Under the pieces are notes generated by a model. It worked only from the letters and a program-made list of their open reading frames with translations, had not been told where the DNA came from and searched no databases. Positions 53,153 through 61,762 of a stretch of 64,000 nt of DNA are shown here, piece by piece. The stretch comes from an uncultured Paraglaciecola sp. (GTDB lineage: Bacteria > Pseudomonadota > Gammaproteobacteria > Enterobacterales > Alteromonadaceae), in NCBI RefSeq assembly GCF_937123705.1, contig NZ_CAKZKO010000139.1:124001-188000 (forward strand), given 5' to 3'. The translations under genes were made by a program, and so were the position numbers. Position 1 is the stretch's first letter; each line of letters begins with the position of its first letter.

Positions 53153-53884
53153 TTAAAGAATAGCTTTAAGAGCGGCTTCAAGTTGTTTAGGCGGTTGATA
53201 ACCTGGGATCACCGAACCGTCTGGCATAATGATATTGGGAGTACCATTAACACCGATTTTTTTACCAAAAGCGTATTGCTCAGAGACTTTAGTTTCACAA
53301 CTTTTACTTGGTACTGAACCACCTGCTTTGGCGTTATTCATGGCTTCTTGCGGGTTTTCGGCGCACCACACAGACACCATATCTGTGTAGGTTTGACTTC
53401 TAAGACCACCGCGAGGGAAAGCTAAGTAGCGCACCGTAATGCCTAAGTCATTGTATTGTTCCATTTCTTTATGCAATTTACGGCAATAGCCACAGGTGAT
53501 ATCTGTAAATATATTGACCACATACTTCTCTTTGTCTGCTTTATATTCAATTACCGCATCTTTAAATTGGTCTACGCCACCTAAGCGCATTTCACCTAAG
53601 GCATCTTCAGAGACATTGCGCATTCCCTGTTCAATATCGTAAATACGGGCTTGCAACAAATATTTGCCATCTGTGCTGGTATAAAAAAGCCCTTTCTCTG
53701 TCATCACTTGCAACAAGCCAGACACAGGTGCATCACCAACCGAATTGATTTTCATTTTTAATGCGGTTTGTAATTTGGCTTTCACTTGGTCGTAACTAGC
53801 ATTTTCGTTTGCAGCAAGCAGGTTAAAACTAAGGGATAGTATTAATCCGCTTAACACAGTGCTGATTTTTGTCCTATTTTTCAT
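53153..53884 (-). CDS. dsbC: Thiol:disulfide interchange protein DsbC
   Basis: Periplasmic disulfide isomerase. 243 residues from the ATG at 53884, which has GGAAGA just upstream and gives a normal signal peptide (MKNRTKISTVLSGLILSLSF to LAA). The upstream frame to 53941 would hide it. An N-terminal dimerisation domain (about 25-85) is followed by a thioredoxin fold with active site CGYC in IFTDITCGYCRKLH, and the cis-Pro segment NGTPNIIMPDG. Part of xerD-dsbC. Confidence 0.95.
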   Translation of the reverse strand: MKNRTKISTVLSGLILSLSFNLLAANENASYDQVKAKLQTALKMKINSVGDAPVSGLLQVMTEKGLFYTSTDGKYLLQARIYDIEQGMRNVSEDALGEMRLGGVDQFKDAVIEYKADKEKYVVNIFTDITCGYCRKLHKEMEQYNDLGITVRYLAFPRGGLRSQTYTDMVSVWCAENPQEAMNNAKAGGSVPSKSCETKVSEQYAFGKKIGVNGTPNIIMPDGSVIPGYQPPKQLEAALKAIL

Positions 53885-53997
53885 AAGTCTTCCAGATAAT
53901 GAGATTAGTGATATGACCCTGATTAAGGGAAATAATTTCAAATATATTAGTCATTGCCATTCTAACGCAGCCTAAGAAGTAAACCAATGGCATTTTT

Positions 53998-54921
53998 TTA
54001 CCCCCTTGGATGATGCTCGGCTACAAGTTTTTGCAAACGCTCAGTTGCCACATGGGTGTAAATTTGAGTAGAAGACAGATCGCTATGGCCTAATAACATT
54101 TGCACTACTCGTAAATCCGCGCCGTGATTCAGTAAATGGGTTGCAAAAGCATGGCGCAATGTATGAGGTGACAAATCATGTTGAATACAGGCGACTTTGC
54201 TGTAGTACTTGATTCGATGCCAAAATGTCTGGCGAGTCATAGCTACGCCACGGTTACTAGGAAAAACAATGTCGCTTTCGGTTTTCAATAAAATTGCTCG
54301 CCCTTGCTTGATAAAAGTAGCCACCCAATCAACCGCATCTTCACCTAAAGGCACTAGCCTTTCTTTATTGCCCTTGCCGATCACCCGCACAACACCTTGT
54401 TGCAGACTCAGTTGATTGAGTCGTAAGTTAACCAATTCGGTGACACGCAAGCCAGTTGCATACAACACTTCTAACATGGCTTTGTCACGCAGTTGTATAG
54501 GCTCTTCAATATTGGGCGCGTCCAATAGGTCGAACACCTGTGATTCGCTCAGCGTTTTAGGGAGTGACTGTGGAAGCTTGGGGTTTTGCAACATACTGAC
54601 AGGGTCGTCGTCACGGAGTTTTTGCCTAAGCATAAATCGACACATACTGCGTAAACTACTTAAAAACCGCGAAGTACTGCGCTCAGATAACCCGCTGTCA
54701 TACCGTGTGGCTAAATATTGATGTAATACATCTTGGGTGAAATCTAGCAACTGCACTGGCCTAACTGTTTCGCTGTAGCGCGCAAGATAAATCGCAAACT
54801 TGCTTAAGTCAGACCGATAGGCGCTTAGAGTATTTTCACTCAACCCTTTTTCTAACCACATCGCCTCAACAAAACTTTCGATTTGTGTCGCATCGACAGC
54901 GTTTATTGACATGGCATTCAT
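53998..54921 (-). CDS. xerD: Site-specific tyrosine recombinase XerD
   Basis: Partner of XerC in resolving chromosome dimers at dif. 307 residues with an N-terminal SAM-like core-binding domain (IESFVEAMWLEKGLSENTLSAYRSDL) and the catalytic domain: ATGLRVTELVNL, HTLRHAFATHLL, LGHSDLSSTQIYTHV with the nucleophile Tyr. The neighbourhood xerD-dsbC-recJ is the one for XerD rather than XerC. Confidence 0.95.
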   Translation of the reverse strand: MNAMSINAVDATQIESFVEAMWLEKGLSENTLSAYRSDLSKFAIYLARYSETVRPVQLLDFTQDVLHQYLATRYDSGLSERSTSRFLSSLRSMCRFMLRQKLRDDDPVSMLQNPKLPQSLPKTLSESQVFDLLDAPNIEEPIQLRDKAMLEVLYATGLRVTELVNLRLNQLSLQQGVVRVIGKGNKERLVPLGEDAVDWVATFIKQGRAILLKTESDIVFPSNRGVAMTRQTFWHRIKYYSKVACIQHDLSPHTLRHAFATHLLNHGADLRVVQMLLGHSDLSSTQIYTHVATERLQKLVAEHHPRG

Positions 54922-54945
54922 CGTGGTTCTTGGATCTGGTTAAAT

Positions 54946-55257
54946 CTACTTGTCATTGTCTTGGCCACATTGCCAACACAGCTCAAAGTTAGCTTCATTC
55001 GTTTCATTGCATGTCGTACAAATCCAAGGGAACACATTAAGAGGTTGGGCTTGAAAGTCAGCAATAAACTGTTGCGCTTTAGGCAACCACTCCGGATCGC
55101 TTATCCACACTTCAGGCATCACATCCATGGGCGATAATTCGCCTATTGCGCCAATGGCAAACTCATTTTTTACAAAACAAGGGATACCCAATTCTTCAAG
55201 TAACTGCTTAACTTGAAATATTCTAAAGCGATCGTGATGGCTGTAAACCCTTTCCAA
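54946..55257 (-). CDS. DUF2007-type protein with C-terminal zinc ribbon
   Basis: 103 residues. The first 70 resemble the DUF2007 fold (RFRIFQVKQLLEELGIPCFVKNEFAIGAIGEL, VWISDPEWLPKAQQFIADFQ). The last 30 form a four-Cys ribbon WICTTCNETNEANFELCWQCGQ, spacing C-x2-C...C-x2-C. The combination is found in Gammaproteobacteria; the role is unknown, perhaps protein or membrane sensing. It is eight bases after pilU on the same strand. Confidence 0.7.
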   Translation of the reverse strand: MERVYSHHDRFRIFQVKQLLEELGIPCFVKNEFAIGAIGELSPMDVMPEVWISDPEWLPKAQQFIADFQAQPLNVFPWICTTCNETNEANFELCWQCGQDNDK

Positions 55258-55265
55258 AAAAGTCC

Positions 55266-56378
55266 TTAGTCCATATCAATTGAAACATTTGAAAGGGAAC
55301 CAAGTTGATTGCCTTCATCTGAGTCGAGTTTTATCATCAAACGTAAATCATTGGGTGAATCGGCATGATGAATGGCGTGATCTAAAGTAACCCTGCCCGA
55401 TTTGTACAGATCATACAAAGCCATATCAAAGCTTTGCATCCCCATTTCTTTACCTTTTTTCATGGCTTCTTTTAAGCTGCCAATTTCGTTGCGCTGAATA
55501 AGGTCGGTGACTAAGGGTGAGTTAAGTAAAATTTCGATAGCGGCAACTCGGCCATTGCCATCAGGAGTAGGCACTAATTGCTGAGCAATAATTGCGCGCA
55601 TATTTAGACTTAGATCAAAGCGTAACTTTTCATGTTGGTCAGGCGGTGCTAAATGCATAATACGCTCAATGGCTTGGTTGGCGTTATTGGCGTGCAACGT
55701 AGCCACGCATAAGTGCCCCGTATCGGCAAAAGACATAGCGTATTCCATGGTTTCCATGGAGCGGATCTCACCAATCATAATCACATCTGGCGCTTGGCGT
55801 AATGAGCTTTTTAATGCATCGTCAAAGGACTGCGTATCTATGCCCACTTCTCGTTGGGTCACCACACAATTGGCATGTTCGTGTACAAACTCTATAGGAT
55901 CCTCTATGGTCAGAATATGCCCATTAGAATGCTGATTTCTATGCCCCATTAAGGCAGCCAAAGAGGTGGATTTACCTGTACCTGTGGCACCCACAAATAA
56001 CAACAAACCTCGTTTGGACATGATCACGTCTTTTAGTACTTCAGGTAAACCTAAGTCTGCCACCTGAGGAATTTGCGTCACAATGCGACGCACCACCATG
56101 CCAGCCATATCTCGTTGCCAAAAAGCACTGCAACGAAAGCGACCAATTTCATCTCGGGCGATAGCAAAGTTACATTCTTTAGTGCGCTCAAACTCGTCTT
56201 GTTGTTTCTCGGTCATGGCATCATGCACTAGGGCTAAGGCGTCATCTTCGGTTAGACTACTGTCTCCAATAGGTGTCATTTGGCCGTTTACTTTAACGCT
56301 GACGGGAAATCCAACAGTCACAAATAAATCTGATGCCCCTAAACCTTGCATCTCTTCTAAATAAGGTGTGAGTTCCAT
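55266..56378 (-). CDS. pilU: Type IV pilus retraction ATPase PilU
   Basis: 370-residue PilT-like ATPase. Walker A GATGTGKST (about 130-138), Asp box and Walker B region VIMIGEIRSMETMEYAMSFADTGHL, and His box CVATLHANNANQAIERIMHL. It is more diverged than PilT and longer, and sits directly downstream of pilT (9-base gap), as in Pseudomonas and Vibrio. It helps PilT power pilus retraction. Confidence 0.95.
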   Translation of the reverse strand: MELTPYLEEMQGLGASDLFVTVGFPVSVKVNGQMTPIGDSSLTEDDALALVHDAMTEKQQDEFERTKECNFAIARDEIGRFRCSAFWQRDMAGMVVRRIVTQIPQVADLGLPEVLKDVIMSKRGLLLFVGATGTGKSTSLAALMGHRNQHSNGHILTIEDPIEFVHEHANCVVTQREVGIDTQSFDDALKSSLRQAPDVIMIGEIRSMETMEYAMSFADTGHLCVATLHANNANQAIERIMHLAPPDQHEKLRFDLSLNMRAIIAQQLVPTPDGNGRVAAIEILLNSPLVTDLIQRNEIGSLKEAMKKGKEMGMQSFDMALYDLYKSGRVTLDHAIHHADSPNDLRLMIKLDSDEGNQLGSLSNVSIDMD

Positions 56379-56387
56379 AATTCGTTC

Positions 56388-57431
56388 CTAGAAACCAGAA
56401 GTCGGTTTTTTATCTATAGATTTAGCCGCGGCGTCTTGAGGTGAAATAAGGCCTTGTGACACGAGTTTTTGCAAACACTGATCCATTGTCTGCATTCCGT
56501 GGGACTGACCGGTTTGAATAACCGAGTACATTTGCGGCACTTTATCTTCACGAATAAGGTTACGAATTGCCGGAATACCTAACATGATCTCGTGAGCCGC
56601 GACCCTACCTCCGCCTACCTTTTTCAATAGTGTTTGCGAAATAACGGCCCGCAACGACTCTGACAACATAGAGCGTATCATGGATTTTTCTGCTGCAGGA
56701 AACACATCAATAATCCTATCAATGGTTTTGGGTGCCGAGTTGGTATGCAAAGTACCAAATACCAAGTGCCCGGTTTCAGCGGCTGAGATGGCTAGGCGGA
56801 TAGTTTCTAAATCCCGTAGCTCACCCACCAAAATGATATCGGGATCTTCCCGTAATGCTGAGCGCAGTGCATTGTTAAAGCTATGGGTATCTCTGTGTAC
56901 TTCACGCTGGTTGAGTACACACATTTTGTTTTCGTGCACAAATTCTATCGGGTCTTCTATGGTTAAAATATGTTCACGCTTGGTAGAGTTAAGGTGATCG
57001 ACCATAGCCGCCAAGGTGGTACTTTTACCCGAACCAGTGGCCCCAGTTACCAAGACTATACCCGTAGGTTGATTGATGATTTCTTTAAAGATTTGCGGGG
57101 CACCTAAGTCATCTAAACTTAATATTTCGCTAGGAATGGTTCTGAGTACGGCCGCCGCACCGCGATTTTGCACAAAGGCATTGACCCTAAAGCGCGATAA
57201 GTCTTTTACTTCAAAAGAAAAATCGGTTTCGAGATTTTCTTCATATTCTTTACGTTGCTTATCGTTCATGATTTCAAAAATCAAAGCATGCACTTCTTTG
57301 TGCTCTAGGGCAGGTATATTGAGCTTTCGCATTTCACCGTCAACACGGATGATAGGCGGTAAACCAGCAGTAAGGTGTAAATCAGAGGCTTTATTTTTAA
57401 CACTAAAGGCTAAAAGTTCGGTAATATCCAA
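56388..57431 (-). CDS. pilT: Type IV pilus retraction ATPase PilT
   Basis: 347-residue hexameric ATPase that depolymerises pilin. Motifs: SDLHLTAGLPPIIRVDG, Walker A GATGSGKST (about 130), Walker B region IILVGELRDLETIRLAISAAETGHLVFGTLHTNSA. The start is taken as TTG at 57431: it has GGAG about eight bases upstream and gives the usual DITELLAFSVKNKASDLHL N-terminus. The in-frame ATG seven codons earlier has no ribosome site and would lie only nine bases from the divergent yggS start. Confidence 0.94.
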   Translation of the reverse strand: MDITELLAFSVKNKASDLHLTAGLPPIIRVDGEMRKLNIPALEHKEVHALIFEIMNDKQRKEYEENLETDFSFEVKDLSRFRVNAFVQNRGAAAVLRTIPSEILSLDDLGAPQIFKEIINQPTGIVLVTGATGSGKSTTLAAMVDHLNSTKREHILTIEDPIEFVHENKMCVLNQREVHRDTHSFNNALRSALREDPDIILVGELRDLETIRLAISAAETGHLVFGTLHTNSAPKTIDRIIDVFPAAEKSMIRSMLSESLRAVISQTLLKKVGGGRVAAHEIMLGIPAIRNLIREDKVPQMYSVIQTGQSHGMQTMDQCLQKLVSQGLISPQDAAAKSIDKKPTSGF

Positions 57432-57460
57432 GCAATATTCTCCGTATATCATGTTGCAAT

Positions 57461-58144
57461 ATGGAAACCATAGCAGAACGACTCAAAAGCGTACAACTAA
57501 CTGTCGAGCAATCTACCTTAGATGCCCATCGTCCATCAAATTCAACTAAATTGCTAGCGGTGAGTAAAACCAAACCCGTATCTGATATTGTGCAAGCGTA
57601 TGAAGCGGGACAACGTTTGTTTGCCGAAAATTATGTACAGGAAGGTGTTGAAAAAATACAGAAGTTACAAACACTTGATGATATTGAATGGCATTTTATT
57701 GGACCATTACAGTCCAATAAAACCCGCCAAGTGGCGGAAAATTTTCATTGGATACATACCCTAGACCGGCTCAAAATCGCCCAAAGGCTCAATGCGCAAA
57801 CTGCCACGGGTAAAATGCTCAATGTATGTATTCAAATTAACATCGACCAAGACGACAACAAGGCAGGGATAGCGGCAGACGAGCTCAACAGCTTCGCAAA
57901 AGTTATCACAGAATTTCCTAAACTAAGACTCAGGGGAATCATGACTATACCTAAGGCCAAGCAATCACCAACACAACAAGCAGCGAGTTTTGCTAAAATG
58001 GCCCAGTTATATACACACTTAAAAGCCCAATACTCCGCAGTGGACACTTTATCTATGGGAATGTCGGGGGATATGGTAAATGCGATTCAAAATGGCAGCA
58101 CTATGGTAAGAGTGGGCGCCGCCATTTTTGGATCACGCAATTAA
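57461..58144 (+). CDS. yggS: Pyridoxal phosphate homeostasis protein (YggS/PLPBP)
   Basis: 227 residues of the YggS family, a PLP-binding TIM-barrel protein without known catalysis that keeps PLP levels balanced. LLAVSKTKP contains the PLP Lys; FAENYVQEGVEKIQ, WHFIGPLQSNKTR, LRGIMTIP and LSMGMSGDMVNAI with the phosphate loop are all present. The order yggS-proC-yggT is standard, and it is divergent from pilT. Confidence 0.96.
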   Translation: METIAERLKSVQLTVEQSTLDAHRPSNSTKLLAVSKTKPVSDIVQAYEAGQRLFAENYVQEGVEKIQKLQTLDDIEWHFIGPLQSNKTRQVAENFHWIHTLDRLKIAQRLNAQTATGKMLNVCIQINIDQDDNKAGIAADELNSFAKVITEFPKLRLRGIMTIPKAKQSPTQQAASFAKMAQLYTHLKAQYSAVDTLSMGMSGDMVNAIQNGSTMVRVGAAIFGSRN

Positions 58145-58164
58145 TGTAAAATACTAGGACACCC

Positions 58165-58986
58165 ATGGAACACAGAAAAATAGCCTTTATTGGCGCAGGT
58201 AATATGACCAAAAGCATTGTCAGTGGCCTGGTGAACAATGCCTATCCGGCGCAATGTATCACAGCCAGTAACCCCTCGGTTGCAAAACTTAACGCTTTGC
58301 AGGACGATTTCGGTATCAATGTAACTCAAAATAATAATCAAGCATTAAATGCTGCGGATGTCATAGTGCTAGCGGTCAAACCGCAACTAATGCACTCAAT
58401 GTGTGCCAAACTTGCTGCAGAAAACAACCTCACTAACAAGTTGTTTGTGTCGATAGCGGCAGGCATTTCTAGTGCTACGCTGCAACAGATGCTGGGAGGT
58501 AACTATGCTGTGGTGCGTACTATGCCCAATACACCTAGTGCCATTGGTAAAGGTATGACAGGGCTATTTGCTGATACAAGTGTTACTACACTAGACAAAC
58601 AATATGCCGCTGACTTAATGCGTCAAGTGGGCGAAATTGTATGGGTTGCTCAAGAATCGATGATAGACGGTGTGATAGCCGCTGCCGGCAGTAGCCCAGC
58701 GTATTTTTTCTTATTTTTAGAGGCTATGCAAAAAGAAGCACAGCGACAAGGCTTTGATAAAACAACAGCGCGAACTATGGTACAACAAGCTATGTTAGGC
58801 GCCGCAGAAGTGGTTTGTCACAACCCTCAGCTTGAATTAAGCGAGTTACGCACCCAAGTTACTTCAAAAGGTGGTACCACCGCCAAGGCAATAGAATCAT
58901 TTCAGCAACAAGGGTTAGAACAAATAGTCGCCACCGCCATGCAGGCTGCGGTTAAACGCGCCTCAGAAATGGCGCAACAATTTTAG
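58165..58986 (+). CDS. proC: Pyrroline-5-carboxylate reductase
   Basis: Last enzyme of proline synthesis. 273 residues: an N-terminal NADPH-binding start IAFIGAGNMTKSIVSGL, AVKPQLM, SIAAGIS, VRTMPNTPSAIGKGMTGLF and the family signature near the C-terminus (GAAEVVCHNPQLELSELRTQVTSKGGTTAKAIE). It follows yggS by 20 bases. Confidence 0.97.
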   Translation: MEHRKIAFIGAGNMTKSIVSGLVNNAYPAQCITASNPSVAKLNALQDDFGINVTQNNNQALNAADVIVLAVKPQLMHSMCAKLAAENNLTNKLFVSIAAGISSATLQQMLGGNYAVVRTMPNTPSAIGKGMTGLFADTSVTTLDKQYAADLMRQVGEIVWVAQESMIDGVIAAAGSSPAYFFLFLEAMQKEAQRQGFDKTTARTMVQQAMLGAAEVVCHNPQLELSELRTQVTSKGGTTAKAIESFQQQGLEQIVATAMQAAVKRASEMAQQF

Positions 58987-59025
58987 ATAGTTTATTGTGG
59001 AAAGTTACAGAGGAAAGTCCAGTAT

Positions 59026-59568
59026 ATGAATTCAGTACAATTTTTAATTGATTTTGTTTTTAACATTTATTTAATGGTGGTGTTATTACGCCTATGGCTG
59101 CAATTTGCACGAGCCGATTTTTATAATCCCTTTAGCCAATTTATAGTCAAGGCTACACAACCGATAGTGGCCCCGATGCGAAGGGTTATTCCTTCCCTAG
59201 GTCGTTTAGATACCGCCACTTTGATACTTGCGCTGCTGGTGGCTGGATTGAAAATAGTGGTGCTTAGTTTAGTGTTAGGTCATAACAATATAGACATACT
59301 CTCAATTGCAATACTCTCTTGTGTGATTGTTATTAAAGAGGCACTCACCTTAGTGATGTACGTGCTTATCCTTCGTGCCATTATGAGCTGGGTGAGCCAA
59401 GGAAGAAATCCAATGGAAATGGTTTTAGGGCAGCTTACCGAACCTATGCTGGCGCCTATTCGCAGAAGAATGCCTGATATGGGCGGATTAGATTTATCGG
59501 TTATGGTGGTCATTGTTCTGTTATTATTTTTACAAAAACTACTAGGTGATTTATTTGGATATTTCTAA
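59026..59568 (+). CDS. yggT: YggT family membrane protein
   Basis: 180 residues with a duplicated YggT unit: each half has a membrane hairpin and the motif QPIVAPMRRVIPSLGRLD / EPMLAPIRRRMPDMGGLDLSVMV. Four membrane helices. Linked to osmotic stress and proper membrane function; the mechanism is unclear. It is 39 bases after proC. Its 3' end overlaps the next gene start. Confidence 0.93.
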   Translation: MNSVQFLIDFVFNIYLMVVLLRLWLQFARADFYNPFSQFIVKATQPIVAPMRRVIPSLGRLDTATLILALLVAGLKIVVLSLVLGHNNIDILSIAILSCVIVIKEALTLVMYVLILRAIMSWVSQGRNPMEMVLGQLTEPMLAPIRRRMPDMGGLDLSVMVVIVLLLFLQKLLGDLFGYF

Positions 59569-60007
59569 GTTGACTCCCAAAAACCGCTACTTGCTAGGCC
59601 TTTGTTTGAGCTTAGGTTTGTTGTTTTCCTTTCATGTCAATGCGGAACAAAAACAAGTACTTGGCAGTTGGGATATACACTATATTGCCTTAAACAGCAC
59701 GTTTTTGACGCCTGAAGTGGCGAAACAATACGCGATAGTACGCAGTAAGTTTAATGGCCTTATTAATATTTCAGTGCTTGATAGAAAAGACAAATCGGCG
59801 CAGTCGGTTGTCTTAACTGGCGAGGCCAAAAACCTATTAGGCGTCGTAAAAAAGTTAACCTTCAAACAAGTCAAAGAAGGCAAGGCCATCTACTACTTAG
59901 CCGCACTGCCTTTTAGCGACCAAGAGCAGTATCGTATTGCAATCGAAGTAAGCGATGGCAACGAGCAAAAAACGCTAAAGTTTCAGCATAAATTTTATGC
60001 TGAATAA
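59555..60007 (+). CDS. DUF4426 family periplasmic protein
   Basis: 150 residues: a signal peptide (YLLGLCLSLGLLFSFHVNA) then a compact beta domain (QKQVLGSWDIHYIALNSTFLTPEVAKQYAI ... FQHKFYAE) typical of DUF4426. The start is taken as TTG at 59555 with AGGTG about six bases upstream; a GTG at 59546 is an alternative. Both overlap the end of yggT. DUF4426 genes regularly follow yggT in Alteromonadales and relatives. Function unknown. Confidence 0.85.
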   Translation: MDISKLTPKNRYLLGLCLSLGLLFSFHVNAEQKQVLGSWDIHYIALNSTFLTPEVAKQYAIVRSKFNGLINISVLDRKDKSAQSVVLTGEAKNLLGVVKKLTFKQVKEGKAIYYLAALPFSDQEQYRIAIEVSDGNEQKTLKFQHKFYAE

Positions 60008-60037
60008 TGCATAGCGCCTGCCTTTAGGATCGTTGAA

Positions 60038-60466
60038 TTGAATAAGTTAAAAGCCATAACACAAAGGTACATTGCAATAAGTGTATTGATTGCCTTGTTG
60101 TTTAATAGTGTGGGTTCATTAGTTGCAGCATCTTCTATGGTAAGCCATGCCCAAAGCTTTGCTGATGATGACCGTGTATTAATTTGTACAGGCAGTACTT
60201 ACAAGTGGATTTCACTGTCGAGCTTTGAACTTACCGGCAAAGTAGAGTTTGTAGACGCGCCAGAAAATGCGCCAACTTATTTACAAGAAATCAAATGCAC
60301 TTATGCTTTCTTAGCAGACCCCACCTTTGATGACTTGTGGGTAATAACACAACCCCACTCCACCTTAGGGATTAATACCAGTTCCACAATTGGCTATTTT
60401 AACGCCATCTATGCCACTGCGCCCCACCGACTCGCCTTATCACGAGCACCACCTACTTTTTCGTAA
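60038..60466 (+). CDS. DUF2946-like exported protein
   Basis: 142 residues with a signal peptide or anchor (about 10-32, YIAISVLIALLFNSVGSLVAA) and a small domain with VLICTGSTYKWISL and two Cys. The ending ALSRAPPTFS resembles the (R)xPP tail of DUF2946 proteins, which are often beside copper-handling genes. The start is TTG with AGGAT about seven bases upstream. The next gene encodes a Met/His-rich outer-membrane protein, and the pair may work together on a metal. Confidence 0.6.
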   Translation: MNKLKAITQRYIAISVLIALLFNSVGSLVAASSMVSHAQSFADDDRVLICTGSTYKWISLSSFELTGKVEFVDAPENAPTYLQEIKCTYAFLADPTFDDLWVITQPHSTLGINTSSTIGYFNAIYATAPHRLALSRAPPTFS

Positions 60467-60537
60467 ATATTCATAATAAATACTGTTCAAACTCTGTTTT
60501 GAGCACACTTTAAATCACTATTATTTGCGAGAAAACT

Positions 60538-61596
60538 ATGTTCAAACAATCTACCTTAATGGTCGGCCTAACTGCGGCAGGCCTATTCAGTCTTGCTGCA
60601 AATGCAGAGCATTCCCACACCACAACCCAAGCTATCACTCATGCACCCATAGGCGTGATGGGCGACCATCTCCATAAAAAGGACGAGTTTATGATGTCCT
60701 ATCGCTTTATGACTATGCACATGTCTGGCAACCTGCAAGGCAGTCATAATATTTCCAATGATGACATTGTTACCTCAATAGCCAATCCAAATGCGCCACC
60801 TGCCACAGTGCGCGTTGTACCCCAAGATATGTCCAGCAGCATGCATATGCTGGGGTTTATGTACGCACCTAGTGACGATGTAACCTTAATGGCCATGCTT
60901 AACTATATCGACCGCGATATGAGTCTTACCACCTATCAAGGCATGATGGGTACGACTGTATTAGGCGACTTTGAAAGCGCCAGTTCTGGATTGGCTGATA
61001 GCAAATTGGCGGTATTGTATCGACTATTTGATTCACCCAATCATAAAGTACACGCCAACCTTGGTTGGGTGATACCTACCGGCTCAATAGAAGAAACAGG
61101 CGAAGTACTCACGCCTATGAATATGCCAATGACCCTGCGCTTACCTTACGGCATGCAAACCGGCACTGGCAGCCACCAAGGAGAGTTTGGTCTTACCTAT
61201 AACGGCTATGCAGGCAATTATAGCTGGGGAGTGCAAGGATTATTGAGTACGTCTTTAGGAGAAAATGACGAAGCTTACGAGCCAGGAAATAAAACTCAAC
61301 TCACTGGCTGGACCGCTTATGCGTTTTCTGATGCAGTGAGCGCATCTGTGCGCGTAAAATACAGCTCCTCACAGGAAATAAGCGGTGTAGACGCAAAAAT
61401 TGTGGCTCCCGTTACCACCGCTAATCCTAACAATTACGGTGCAGATGTTTTGGACTTAGGGCTTGGTATCAATACTGTCATCGCCAATAAACACCGGATT
61501 GCATTGGAATATTCGCAACCCATCAACTACAAAGTCAATGGTGTTCAAATGGATATGGATAACATGTTAACCCTAGGCTACCAAATCGCTTTTTAG
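60538..61596 (+). CDS. Met/His-rich outer-membrane beta-barrel protein (putative transporter)
   Basis: 352 residues: a signal peptide (about 1-23) and a chain of amphipathic beta strands ending in LGYQIAF with the terminal Phe of outer-membrane barrels. The N-terminal third is very rich in His and Met: HSHTTTQAITHAPIGVMGDHLH, then FMMSYRFMTMHMSGN and DMSSSMHMLGFMYAP. It resembles the MetA/phenol-type transporter family. Met/His clusters suggest copper or another soft metal, though this is inferred. It follows the DUF2946-like gene by 71 bases. Confidence 0.75.
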   Translation: MFKQSTLMVGLTAAGLFSLAANAEHSHTTTQAITHAPIGVMGDHLHKKDEFMMSYRFMTMHMSGNLQGSHNISNDDIVTSIANPNAPPATVRVVPQDMSSSMHMLGFMYAPSDDVTLMAMLNYIDRDMSLTTYQGMMGTTVLGDFESASSGLADSKLAVLYRLFDSPNHKVHANLGWVIPTGSIEETGEVLTPMNMPMTLRLPYGMQTGTGSHQGEFGLTYNGYAGNYSWGVQGLLSTSLGENDEAYEPGNKTQLTGWTAYAFSDAVSASVRVKYSSSQEISGVDAKIVAPVTTANPNNYGADVLDLGLGINTVIANKHRIALEYSQPINYKVNGVQMDMDNMLTLGYQIAF

Positions 61597-61610
61597 TCTA
61601 AAGATGTATC

Positions 61611-61643
61611 ACTTACTGCCATCTAACTCTCTTGGCAGTAAGT
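61611..61643. terminator. Strong hairpin after the Met/His-rich gene
   Basis: A perfect 11-base inverted repeat ACTTACTGCCA (61611-61621) and TGGCAGTAAGT (61633-61643) around an 11-base loop, 15 bases after the stop. There is no T-run, so factor-assisted termination or mRNA protection is more likely than intrinsic termination. Confidence 0.55.
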
Positions 61644-61762
61644 CACTATCCATGGGTGTGCCACAATAGATATAATTCATGACACTTGAATATTGGTGAT
61701 AGGTTTTAATCACTTGTATTCTGGGTTTTTACAATACTGCCCCCACTTTTAACGTGAGAAAA

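Noticed and set aside
57073..57549. 158-codon plus-strand frame across pilT and yggS
   Set aside because: Antisense to pilT and out of frame with yggS, both of which are well supported.
60467..60537. Promoter or riboswitch before the Met/His-rich barrel gene
   Set aside because: The 71-base gap has no convincing promoter or structured RNA.
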